DNA of 64,000 nt. Source: Atriophallophorus winterbourni. Its lineage: Eukaryota; Platyhelminthes; Trematoda; Plagiorchiida; Microphallidae. Both the position numbers and the translations under genes were made by a program. The notes under the pieces are model-generated. The model ran no database searches. It worked only from the letters and a program-made list of their open reading frames with translations, and was not told the origin of the DNA. Shown piece by piece: positions 21,132 through 33,400 of this stretch. Position 1 is the stretch's first letter; the number at the start of each line of letters is the position of its first letter. The stretch covers positions 1 to 64,000 of the forward strand of contig JACCGJ010002793.1 of assembly GCA_013407085.1 (NCBI GenBank), written 5' to 3'.

Positions 21132-22330
21132 TTAAGCTATCCTTTCTTTACATGATTTGTTTCGGATGCTGAGAACTAGTTTTGTTGAGCGGTGATAGAT
21201 TCGCTGCATAAGTTCCACATCCCTCTTGAGCAACGGAGACCATGACTGCACACCGTATTCCATGACTGGTCTCAAGTATGTAATCATAATCTTTGGGAAT
21301 ACCTTTGGCGAAAATTTCCCAAATACACGTTTGAGTAGATTTAAAACACGTGTTGTCTTTTTAAAGGCACTGTTAGTTTGAAGTGATCTTTTTAAACTGG
21401 AGCATATCCAGACACCTAAATCTTTTTCTTCACTGCAATTTTCAAGGACATGCGAACCTTTGTGATATGTGAACATTAATCCATTCCCTACATTCATGAT
21501 CCTGCATTTGTTGAAGTTAAACGGCAGTTTTTTCTTCAACGACCAGCTGTGGAGCGTATCGAGATCCTTTTGTAATGGCAGACAGGCTTCTGGACTACGA
21601 ATGCTGCGCCAAATCTTTATGTCGTCCGCAAATAACGAAATGTTACATAGAACAATTTCCGGTATTTCATTGACATAAACCAGAAAGAGGATTGGACCAA
21701 GGACTGAGCCTTGCGGAACTCCGCTAGTTGCTGCGATTGGTTTGGATAATGCACCATCAACACGTACCTGATTAGTGCGATTTGTTAGGTAGTCATTTAG
21801 CCAAATCAGCAACTTTCCAGTGATGCCAAGCCTTTCCATCATCTGCAGTAGTAGGGAATGGTCAACACGATAGAATGCTTTTGAAATATCCAAGTAGCAC
21901 GCGTGTATTGCTTGTGCTTTATCTACCGATTTTGTCCAATCATTTAGCGTTACCAGTAAATTAGACAAACAGGAATAATTTCGTCTGAATCATTTCTGGT
22001 TCCTCGAAAGCAATTGATTATTCTCGAAATGTCTCATTAGATCGTCAACAATGAGTCGCTCAAGTAAATTTGAAATCACTGGTAACAGAGTAACGGGTCG
22101 GTAGTTGGAAACATCGGAGCGATTTCCACCATTGTAAATTGGAGAAAATATTCCGCGTTTCCAATCTGTAGGAATCACTCCACTTGCAAGTGTTTGCTCG
22201 AACAAGTAAGTGAGTGGTTTGTATAGCAAATCCTCAAATTGCTTCAATATTTTCGGGGTTTGTCCGTTGTCCCCAGGAGACTTTCCGGTTTTAAGATTAG
22301 ATAAACCTTGGAGGACGCGTTTCTCAGTGA
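21132..22330 (-). pseudogene. CR1-like reverse transcriptase
   Basis: The RT frame is split by a stop/frameshift near 21970-21990. It contains GVIPTDWKRGIFSPIYNGG, NYRPVTLLPVISNLLERL, palm motif A (YLDISKAFYRVDHS), TSGVPQGSVLGPILF (motif B), ISLFADDIKIW (FADD box), and thumb motifs LGVWICSSLKR and YLRPVMEYGVQSWSPLL. Motif A has FYRV where FDRV is usual. It would copy element RNA at the nicked target if intact. Confidence 0.85.
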
Positions 22331-22338
22331 CACTTATT

Positions 22339-23013
22339 TCACTTATGGCAACCGTTTTTGAAAGTGTTGGATTTGGGCTGTTTATTGCATGTCCTATCGG
22401 GTTGAATACCGATGAATAAAACGAGATCTAAGAGTGAGGGTAAATCGTTTCCGCGGTATCGGGTATTACATGTAATATGGTTATGAAGAGGAATATCGTC
22501 AAACAACTCACTGAATGCGCGCTCGAAGGAGTGTTCTGGGTAAATGGTACTGCTCTGCAGATTCCGTAAATTGAAGTCACCCATAATCAAAAATCCACAA
22601 GTGTATCTGTAAGTAACCATGCGAATTTTATCCAGTAGGGCCAGATTGTAAGTTTCCTGTGCAAACGGTGGGCGATATACTACTCCCAAAACACCGTATC
22701 CGCCGTTAGCTAGTCGGATTGAGCACCAGAGTGTATCCAGTAACACGATGTCTGGATCCGTAATCTCACGGCACAGAAGGGTTTGGCCATAATACAAAGC
22801 TACTCCTCCTCCTTTGGTTTCACGGTCATAACGAATAAGTAACATTCCTGGTAATTCTAGTTCACTATTTGTTTGCTGAGTCTGCAGCCACGTTTCCGTT
22901 ACGGCGATGATGTCTGGTGAACATCTCAGAAAAACTGCACGTAGTTCACCGATTTTGTTTCGGAGACATTGTGCGTTGGTGTAGATGCATTTCATAGTTG
23001 TTTTTAGCCACAT
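22339..23013 (-). pseudogene. CR1-like ORF2 endonuclease
   Basis: About 200 residues of the endonuclease: KCIYTNAQCLRNKIGELR, DIIAVTETWL with its catalytic Glu, DRETKGGGVALYY, DTLWCSIR, VVYRPPFAQE, LIMGDFNLRNL and SLLDLVLF. It then runs into the deletion junction near 22400, losing the SDH motif. No ORF1 is attached upstream. Confidence 0.8.
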
Positions 23014-23389
23014 TTGTATCTCAAATCATCGTTGATATTACTATCCCGCAATTTTTCATGCACTCATTTTTAAATACTTTGTGCGAATAAGAAGTTGGAT
23101 GAAATTATTTTCTCGCGCATTTTTACTTTTTACCAACGCATCTCAACAATTAGCTTTCCACGTTTTTTCCTTAATTAAAGGGACGCATTGGTCTCTGAGA
23201 ATAGTCTTCTTTTGTCAGGCCTACTCAACCAGCCGAAATAAAAATAAACGTGATATTTGAATACTTTTCAGATAGATCTTGCTAACGACTGAGAAAGGTT
23301 GTTCTCCGCTAAGTGATTCGATCCTCCTTCTTCTGTTGAACAATCCTAGCTGACCTTCCACAGTCACCTTCATCATTCACTTCGGAATA
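23014..23389. other. No recognised feature
   Basis: AT-rich spacer without supported gene or repeat. Confidence 0.4.
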
Positions 23390-24000
23390 CACAGATGACG
23401 TAGTTATTCAATGTGCAGTACCCAAAAACGACTTTTCAAATCGTATCTCAAAATCTCGAAAATCGTGGTGCACTAAAATTACTTTATCTAGAATTAAGTT
23501 CACAAACGTAACTTTAGTGAGGTACGTCAAGTATCTAGGCTTCAGCTTATACAACAAATTCCTTTGTACACATCATCGCAATTCTCTACTTACTAAATTT
23601 TTTATACTGTCGCTTCATGTTTCTAGTCTTCATTTTCTCGCCGTTAAATCTGAACTAATTTCTCACTTCACATTCTCCTGTTTATTACCTCATATTCTTT
23701 ATTGTTCACCTTCTATTTTCCCTGCAATAGTTTCATCTGATTTTGTGTTGCTCAAGGTTTGCAAGAAGATCGTTTCACGGTCGAGCTCTCCTCTTCCGAT
23801 ATTATCCTCAATGATATTCTCTGCATAAAGATCTCCTTAAAAGTCAACCTTCCTTAAACACTCGATTAAAACACATCGTATTAAATTCGAGAACATCTTC
23901 GTATCGGAGGTCGTTTTATCTCATCTACTTCACGTTACCTTTGTTAAGGTTAAAAGATCACTGAACCTTTACGCTCAGATTTATCTCGGTAATATCATGT
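23390..24000 (+). pseudogene. Jockey-like LINE reverse transcriptase, C-terminal fragment
   Basis: Plus strand. It includes a VKYLGFSLYNKFL segment (the usual lab-conserved YLG motif after the palm) and LLPHILYCSPSIFP, a thumb motif typical of Jockey-like RTs, then a decayed tail with stops. It is probably the same family as the minus fragment at 38.85-39.99 kb. Confidence 0.6.
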
Positions 24001-24409
24001 GTAATTTTCTGTGAAAACTGTTTTCTTTTATTTGTAATTTTTCCATGATTTATTAGCTTACAGCACTAGTCAAAAGTTGAACTTTAGAAAATTTCCTAAT
24101 CATCGCTGCACGAATGATTGAGCATACTTGAACCCCATTACGAATTTCTGATACGATTTGTGTTTTGGCAACAGAATTTCACCATAAAAATTGTTTTCCG
24201 TTGTTTTGAAATAATTTAAAATTCGATTGAGCACACACATCCCTAGAGAACAGTCATCTATGTTATGTATAACATTGTGTTATAAGTGACCTTGTACACA
24301 CAAATGAATAATTATTGACGAAGTCGTTCCACATTACAAATACCTGTGATTCTAAGTATTTAAGAAGTGGCTAACAGATTCATATGCCTAAAGACGCGAA
24401 AACTCATAG
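24001..24409. promoter_or_regulatory. Upstream region of the CUB-like gene
   Basis: AT-rich region just before the signal-peptide exon. No repeat or clear core promoter is recognised. A nine-codon upstream open frame (ATGCCTAAAGACG start, about 24383) ends at the TGA overlapping the gene's ATG, and could lower translation if it is transcribed. Confidence 0.3.
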
Positions 24410-24470
24410 ATGATCTCTTGCGTATCTGCTCTGATTTTGTGTTGGCTCAGCACAACTCGTGCTAAAGTTG
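24410..24470 (+). CDS. CUB-like gene, exon 1 (signal peptide)
   Basis: The ATG at 24410 is followed by a hydrophobic run of about 13 residues and an STTRA cleavage-like end, then KV. The donor is GTTG|gtgagt, leaving phase 1, which matches exon 2. Confidence 0.7.
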
Positions 24471-27400
24471 GTGAGTCATTTATCCGTATCGTATGATACC
24501 ATTGTTTGTCTCAAATGCATCATTATTGTCTATTTCATATCACAAACCATCAGAAACTCATAGGGTTACTGTTAAGATCGACATCGTGACAGAATGGTGA
24601 ATGAAGTTTTATAGTCATATGGATAAACATATCATTATTAGTAGTAACGCGACTAGTCTTAAATTATGTGATAAAATTTTTCTTGTAAGATTTTCATCGA
24701 TTACAACAATAGCTTAATTTTTTTAATGTCATGCTGACGAAAACAAAATCCATGTTATTCTTATGTGTTTCACGTTATACAAAAAACAATAAAAATTAAC
24801 TGTATTGTAGTAATTACTTGCATGAACGATTTTATATTGAAGTCTGTTATTATTTTGTTGAAACCAATCAATAACGAAGTTCGACCAAATTATATTATTG
24901 CTCACATTATAGCAGAAGCAATGCTCGAACAGTTTCTTTCAGTTGCTTTCATCATATAAAGACAGTAGGATTACACTTGTTGAGCATTGAGAGAGCGGAA
25001 AATTAGTAAAAATCATTGGACTTGAATGCCACTAGTAAATAGGGCTCAGAATTAGTACCACGAAGTCAAAATACAGAACCATAAAGTGATTCTTGGTTGA
25101 GCAATTAAATCACTTATTACCTACCAATATATTGTGGCGCTCACATTACCATCACTAACGCAATCCTTCCGGTTTTCGGGTGGTTGCCTTTATCCAGATG
25201 AGCAAGTAAGCATGGGGACCGTGACACCGAGGTCAACAATGATATCCTTGTATGCAACTTTTGAATAAACGTTTAATAAAAACCACGGTGTTTAAATGCA
25301 GAATAACAACGGGATTTCTAGCCAAGCACTCGAATTACTTTGCGTTTCAATGTATTGGTTGTTTTACGAACCATATTTAAGTGTTGTATAACTTTGTTTA
25401 CGAAAGCTCGATTTCCGATTTTAGACGAACCTCCTCGACTGACAATGTATGACATTCGACCAAGGGTTGGTTCGATCATACATTCCGTTTTGATCGACAA
25501 TGCAGTGGGAGAGAGTGAATGGATCATCAATTTATACGAAGAAACAACAGTAGACGTTGAATACTTGCACGCCACAGTTAGTTGTTTTTTAATCCAAAAA
25601 TATGTCTGTATCAAAACATGTACGTATCTAATGATGTATGTGTCAAGGTTCACTGAAAATGACGGCAAACCGATAGAAACTGCTTGTGGTGGGGATATGA
25701 GCACCAAAAAGCAATATTATTATAAAATAACATAACATAAATATAACTGTAAAGTATAAAATAGCCAGAAGTCAGTATAAGTTTAGAACGTCTGTATCAA
25801 ATTCGGACTGCATTAATATCCAACCATTTTACACGTAATTATGATGCGTTAAATTGAAATATATTCAGTCCATATTTGCATGAATTTCCATCACACACAC
25901 TTATCCACCGGTTTTGATTTGTTTGCACTGATTATGTGTGAACAGGAAGATCGAGAATGCAGAATCAAGATATTATTGTGGAAAAATGCAATCGTTTGAC
26001 ATGTACCATTGGTTGAAAGCTTGAAAATATACAGAGGATGAAATCAAAAGTCAATTGAGGTGTTTGGTTTATGTGGGTTTATTTGGGTGAATATACAATG
26101 CCGATAGAATTTGGCTCTTCGATTTACGCATTCAGTTTCTATTTGGAATCACGGGCCGTGGTAGCGTTCACAATATCCAGTGATAATGAAATGCCTCAAA
26201 ATGCAAATACTCTCATAGAGGCAAAGACGTATACGAACGAGTCTTGTGTGCGATTTAACCATACAAAATTGATGACTCCAAGTATTCTTAAGGAAACTGT
26301 TTTCTATCAACCCGTGGAGTGGGTAATTTTCTATCCGCAATATTTTATATGTGAGGATCATGTCGTGTAAAAGCGGTCAATTCCAGAAAGGCTATTGGCT
26401 GTTGATATGAGATGTGCTGCATCTTATCAACTAGTTACTTCACTCGGCGGTAGAACGTACCCCGAAATTCAATGTTTTTACCAAGATACGGTGCTTAAAG
26501 TTAGATCATGTACTCTATCTTTGGATGTAACTAAGTAAGCGTTCTGAGAGTGAGCCGCGCAAATATGCTCATCAACATTCCCATGCTACCGCTTGCCTGG
26601 CTAAAGAGTATCTGGCAATTTTTATAAGTAAAGTAGATACGATATCCCTCTCATCGCCAGTCTAAGTCTATTTTGATGACCAAACTTATATGTATGCTCA
26701 TATTGCCTGCCAAGTTGAAATATTTTAAATTTACGTATGTTGAAAGTCATCTGCTTTATTTGAGACTAGTGATAAATGGCATCCACATCCTCTTGCAGCA
26801 TCGAGTATTCTTCAATGGATCGGAGCTCCTTCCATATATTTATGTCATCATCCAAAACTATTACTAGCTAAGAATGGTAAGAGCAACCTGTGTAATCGCA
26901 TGAACTGAGAATGCACATGCGATTAAGTCGAACTTGTCAGTACGCATAGCAGATAACGAATAAAACATCCTAATTGTTGAGCTCCCGAAAATTTGACATT
27001 CCATAAACCTGCAGAAAGCTCATTCGCGTGAATTTCAGCAAACGAACCAATTAGAGAAGTGTGAACAGCAGACAGAATTTTCGAATTTGTATTTCAGCGG
27101 TAATGAGTACACGTTATTAGGCAGTTTGAAAATATTTTTTCATTGTGATAAGCACCTAAATTGCATATATATCAGTCATAAAAATCACAAGAACCAGAAA
27201 CCACTCATGTAAATTAGTCTCAATTTAAATTACTCAATTGGATAGTCATAAGAGCAATGAGATATAATTTCAACATGATGAACACGGGAATTTACGTCTG
27301 ATCATCGTAACACAGTAAAATATATGCTTGAAACTATTTCAGATTGATCGCATGCCAGACTTGGATATAAATATATCCATCACTGCCTCTCGCGAACATT

Positions 27401-30400
27401 TTGGAAGAGTGGTTAAAGAACGGGAAGTGTTCACCCAAGCTTCACATCCGAATACGGTCAGTTATCTTGCAAGTGAACTCCGAACGAAAGTAACGTTCAG
27501 GGACATAAAACTGAAAACATTCACGATAGCATTCAAATATACAAAAGGTGAGCATACCGGAAATGTATTCATTAATATGTAACCAATTTCAAATATCAAT
27601 GTTATAAGTAAATAATGGAAACCATGGAACCTGAAAGGAATTCTATATTATCATTTCTTGAGGTATTCCGTTTCACGCTGCAGAAGGTTTGTAGGCAAAC
27701 TGAGATTAGTAACTTGTGATTCGTTTGCGGAGTTCCAATATGTCACAGTGATATGATATTTATAAGTTTCTCTCACATCTTTATCTAATAAGCATTGGAT
27801 TAGAAAAGAAATTTAGAATATAGCTTCTTCATTGTTACTGATATTCTGTGTATATAAAGAAGCGTTTAATGACGAAATTCACAAATAAATGAATACAATT
27901 AAAATCAATTCAATTTAGCCTTCAGTTAATCGATTTTGACTATCGTGGTTATTATCATCGTTATATGCGTTACTCTTACAAACTGAATGTAATACTGCAG
28001 CGGGTGGGTTGTGCCGGAAGTGTTTGCGTAACTGTGCTCGTAAATTTTTGTGTTCTGATCTCGATTAGAGGTTTCATGACACTCGATTTATCCATAACCA
28101 CGTTAGCCTCCAGATTCATGAATAAAGTCCATCTGTCGAACGCTAATCCCGTTCAACCACGGGTTCGACATCATAAAGGAAAGCCGATTGGTCAAGCTCA
28201 TTTACTAAACACAAAACATGGACCAAATTACACTCCTATCATATATAGGCAAATTAGGTAACCGTATGTTCCGGTTGGCTCTTCGATCTGATTTTCAAAT
28301 GGACTTCTTATCAACCGGTAAGATTCAAGCCTTCACCAGGGAGGGCTCGTTTGACCAGCATTAACGAATTGCATATCGTTCGATAGCGACTAACTGTTTC
28401 CATCTCTTCAGGATTTCGAGAATGATTTCACTCGAACCGTTATAATAAAATCATTCCGAAACCCGAATTGTTACGGATTCTCAGATTGTTGACGTCGGTC
28501 TATTCGACTATATATGTTTGTTCACTCCCTCAGACGACATTTATCCGAGTGGCAAATACCGTTTGCATATTATTCTAACTTAAATCTAGTTTAGACAATT
28601 CGCATTACCATTTTAACAATTATTTTGCTTGTTAGTTCCATGCGGAGGAAAACTTGAAACTGAAAAGGGAAAATTCGCAATGGCACCGACTAACATCGGC
28701 TTAGTTTCCCGGGTGGAGTGTGTCTGGCATATAATTTCGCAAAAGCAAAATGCGATTAAAACAGATGTGCTATCAAACGGCGTAAGTTACGATCATTTAA
28801 ATTTATAATGCAACGCTTTCAATTATTTGAAGTACAGGATAAATAATGTGAAGCATAGCATACATAATTTGCTACCTATTGCTTAAGGCTATTGGTTTTG
28901 GAGAGTTCTGAAAATTAGTCTCCAGAAATTTTCCTGGTTAAATCCATGTTGAACATATGGTATTCCGCCTACAGAATGGGTACCTGGCTGTTGTATTTGT
29001 TGGCCTCCTTTGGTCTATATCTCTCATAGAATCACACCAAACCAAATATCAAACAATTTCTCGGGCATCGCTCAGAACGATGGACGGTTCTCGGTCGCTA
29101 AGTGTTAGTTGCAAGTTAAATCGTGATGTACGTCAGCAGCCGAAGAGCATAAAACACATTGTTTATAGGTTGAGTAAGGACCGAATGCAATTTGTGTAAG
29201 CATATCATGTTTAATGAATGCGAACAAACTTTAATTACAACCGAGTGACTTTTGCACAAAATAACAAGGTTTGAGTTTGAATTTGCTCGCCATTTTGCGG
29301 CATTACTCCTTCAACATTTCAATATGTGCCAACATACCGGAATCCAGAGACAGACAGAACAGACAGAGACATGACCTAGAACAATGGTCTAGCATCGTAC
29401 GATGATGGGTTCGGAAACCAACAGACCTACAGCTGTTGCACGTTTGGTTCGCCACCCAAGCTACTCACATTTCGTTGAACCACGTGTGCTGAAAATAACA
29501 CAAAACAGTGAGAAGTATATGAAAATCGTTCTTTAAAATACTTAATTGCTACGTAAGATTCCCTAGTCCAATACAACAATCTACGCCAAAATACCCTCAT
29601 GATAAAGAAATTGTCGTATCGATGTTCGTAAGAAGAACAACAAGCGCAGTCTAATCCTTCAAGACATTCCAGGGGCTGCCAATACGACGGGGCGTTGTTA
29701 AACCACAACAACACGACTACAAACAGAGGCTGTAATGTGTTGTTGTGATTACTTTCAGTATACCGCGGTCATCCAATTAGAAAGGTGATGCACCACCTCC
29801 CTTGAAATTAACGCTTGACTAAGTTATTCCTTCAGATTGACAGGTTATGCTTCACATATCACCCAATGTATGTATGCTGCTGCTAAATAACATTGTTCAG
29901 AAATAAAAAATATAGTTTAGGACGAAAAATCTTTCACCATTATGGATGTCAAATTCAATTGTATTCGCTTTCCTATAGCACAGTTCCTTATTTGCATTTT
30001 ATAATTCAATCGACATTATTATTATTAGATGAATCCATTTATTTTCCACACCAAATTTTCTGAAAATTCTCCTCACTATGCAAACATGAATATCAAAAGT
30101 TAAATCTATCTGTGAATTAACAATTTGAATGAAATGGCTTTCTGATCAGTGAATATTACAATAAAAAACTCGCAAAATAGAAAACCGATTTAATTTATAA
30201 AATCTCCTTTTTACTACCACGAACAATACCGGATCTTGCTGTTTGCATTCATCAGGTAAGGACAGTACGATGAGGATCCTTATGTCTTGAAACAAAGTGA
30301 GAATGGTAAATAAATTTTCCCTTGTAGGCCACTGTTGGGTTAGGTTACTACAAACAACCTGTTGAATTATATGTGATAAACACTTGTAGATGGGATTAAA

Positions 30401-33400
30401 CCCAAGATCGTGAAACGAAAAGCTTATTTGCATACACAGTTGGTAATGTTCCTAGAATAATTATAATATTCTGTCAACGAATGTTAGGATGAATATTTCG
30501 CATTTAATCCAAAATACACTTCATCTAGTGGAAGATAAACAATGAATCATTATTTAACTTTGCAGAAAAGACTGCTAGGAAATCAATACTTCGCAATTTT
30601 TGCGCCAGCATCTGGAGACAGGAGGTTCCGAACGATCTATCACAGCATTATGCCAAACACAACGACGTATCACTATAGCAACGATCTAAAGATTACGCTG
30701 CGCAGCGAGAATGTGGATTGGTCTTCGAAAACTGTAGACTTGGCTTATGAATCATGTGAGAAATTATTCTATAAAAAATTTGATTTCGGAACTCACGATT
30801 TTTGCATAAAATCAAAATTGGCAAATTTCACACTTGTCTTCCAACTACACGCTGGATCGCTGCTCACATCCGAACAGCAGCTGTCAACTGGTATGCCCAA
30901 AATATCGTATTAATTTGAAAAAGCTTTGTTAAAGTCGTCAAATCAGAACCATAAGTAACAAAAGGAATTTGATTGATTTATGGTTGATATTAGATGGTTT
31001 CAGCAATTTACTCAAGTTAAGCTTTGACATAAATGTTTTATCATCTTAATTCGACTCTTCGCCATTTTTGTCTTTATGTACAGTGATTTTTGAATCAACT
31101 TAGTTTAAAAATCTTGTTCAAGGAAAGAGAAAGCATAACATGTTGCGCAAGACTTTTCTAATAGCTTGTGCTAACCGCCCGCTCCCTTCTTTCATGTGTC
31201 TATTTATTTAAAACTTTGATAGTAGAGTTAATGTTAGTATTTGTGGCTAGTGGGTAGTAGTATGGACATAATTAATTGGCTAAATTCTCTGTTAGTGTTA
31301 TAATCGATCATTACTTGGCGTACATTTCGTGCGCAATACAATAATCCTTATTTGTATGGTGCTTGCTTCACTTTAACGAAGCAACTATCGTCTCACTTCA
31401 TATATTGACGATGTCGAATATTTTGAGCTTGTCATTGAGAGATCATTGAACGAATATTTAATATGATATGGTAATTGTAAAGCTTTGTGCTTTTTGTGAC
31501 CATAAATTCTTGAATCTTGAATCTTGAATCGATATATTCTAAACTGTTCAACAGTGGTTTCGTTATAATGTTTGTAATCTGGTTTACATATTTCGCGACA
31601 CAATACATTTGTCGTTTTTAAGTTGTACTAGCCCAATTTTACATTGGATTTCATCGTTGTAAGATTAGCGAATGTATTTTTATAATTTGATATGCCCGAT
31701 TCATGGCTTATTATGATATTTTACCTCGCGATTTAGATCTGAAACACGACTGGAAAATCCAATATAATAAATAACAGTTGAACACATATGCGAATTTTTG
31801 TGTTTAGATAACAAAATTCCACCGTGAGGATTTCGATAACAAAATATGTTTTGGTGCGATCGTTCATATATTTCATAGAACTAATGTGATCAAATTAACG
31901 ACTAGTGCTGCATCGGAATTATTTAATTATCCAAATTTCACCTCTTCCAACTACAGTTCCTCGGGGATGCAGCACACATTTTTCGGGGATCGAAGGGAAA
32001 ATTGTGACCCCAACGAACATAAATGGAACCATTCAATGTTTGTACATCATCGACGATCATCCTAGACTGCACGAATTCATGCTTAAAATTGTGTATCCAA
32101 ATGTAAGCTTTATGATTTATTCTAACATATTAGGTGATAAGTTAAATCACATAATTTGCAACGGGACTCGGAACAATAGAAATAATAGTTGCGAAATATG
32201 TTGGAATCTGCATTTATGATGAGAAATGTATTAAGCACTAGAGTATATATGAAGAAATAATCATAATTTAGCATCAACATTCAAGTCTTCGTCTAGCTTG
32301 TAATCATTCGGTGGAAGCAGTTTATTGCTATCTTTTCGCTTGTGACTGAAAAGCTTCGTCAGACTAACGGTGTCAATACGAACATGGATCAAGCTCAATT
32401 TTCATTTACCTGACCGTTTCTGAAGTGGTTAAAATCGCAAAGTCCACGGCAAAAACATTGTTCTATAAACGTCTAAGCGTTTGCAGCGATCTTACTGATG
32501 AAAAGAGAGTCAACCAAGAAGTTAGTCGTCGGCTTGCTGATCATGTTTACCCTGAGATAACAATTAAACACCAACTTGAACGGGTTAATTACACAGCACA
32601 AGAAAGCGTTTTTATAATGTTGATTGAGGAAGCGTCAGATGGTATAAGTCGAATATGCTATACAGCACGTATACGATTAACGTATAAAAGTGGCAGAACG
32701 CTCCAATCCTTATTAACGCATCTCTAGGAGTATATAACGGGCAAACATCCAGAGAACTCAGTACAAAGATAAGTAAACACAAATATTCGAATCGATAAGC
32801 AACCACGCAATTCCAGGGATTATCTATCACTGATCAGAGATTCAGCACTAGCTGAACACGTGCAGGACACACGTCACAGCGTGGATCTTGATAACGTAGT
32901 AGTGACGGTTAAGCCATAAAAAGACGACTTCACACTGAGGCGGTTGATATTGCAAGGCTGGTAAGAATGCAGGGAAATATGTCAATTGAAAAACATCTAA
33001 ATATAAGTCGGAATATGCCTTACATGCTGCATGCTCGTTTGTACGCATTGTTCTTCAGATTTCCAATTTTCCAAACAACGTGATTCTTTTCTTTGGTTGT
33101 CATTATGATGAAAATAGTTACTGAATATAGACATATTGCGGAATTATTTCAAAGGAAATTAATTCCTATAAAACCTGAAAGTAAAACGCATGTTTAATTA
33201 TAACTGTATGTTAACGATTCCGATTGGTAGAAATTACACAACGCAATGCTTTTATTCGTTATTAAAACGCACTCTCATACTTTCCTAGTTACCTTCTGAG
33301 GTATCTTACTACTTGGATGTCCAACGATTGGATTCATTCGGTACGGTTTATGAAACAAATGGTACACTGAAAACGAAATACCACATCTTCAATGCAATAG

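Larger units (their letters stand above)
20690..23013 (-). mobile_element. CR1-like LINE, ORF2 region, internally deleted
   Basis: Minus strand: ORF2 endonuclease (22339-23013), a deletion where the endonuclease C-terminus and linker should be, then the reverse transcriptase (21132-22330) and a C-terminal tail ending with a WNSLPSTVAHATSLYDFK motif near 20900. The 3' end is at about 20690. It diverges from the 42-47 kb copy and probably represents a second CR1-like family. Confidence 0.82.

Noticed and set aside
26071..26370. Open stretch in CUB-like intron 2 considered as a missing exon.
   Set aside because: No in-phase acceptor and an internal end; the seven-exon model is complete without it. 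Listed only as a weak feature.
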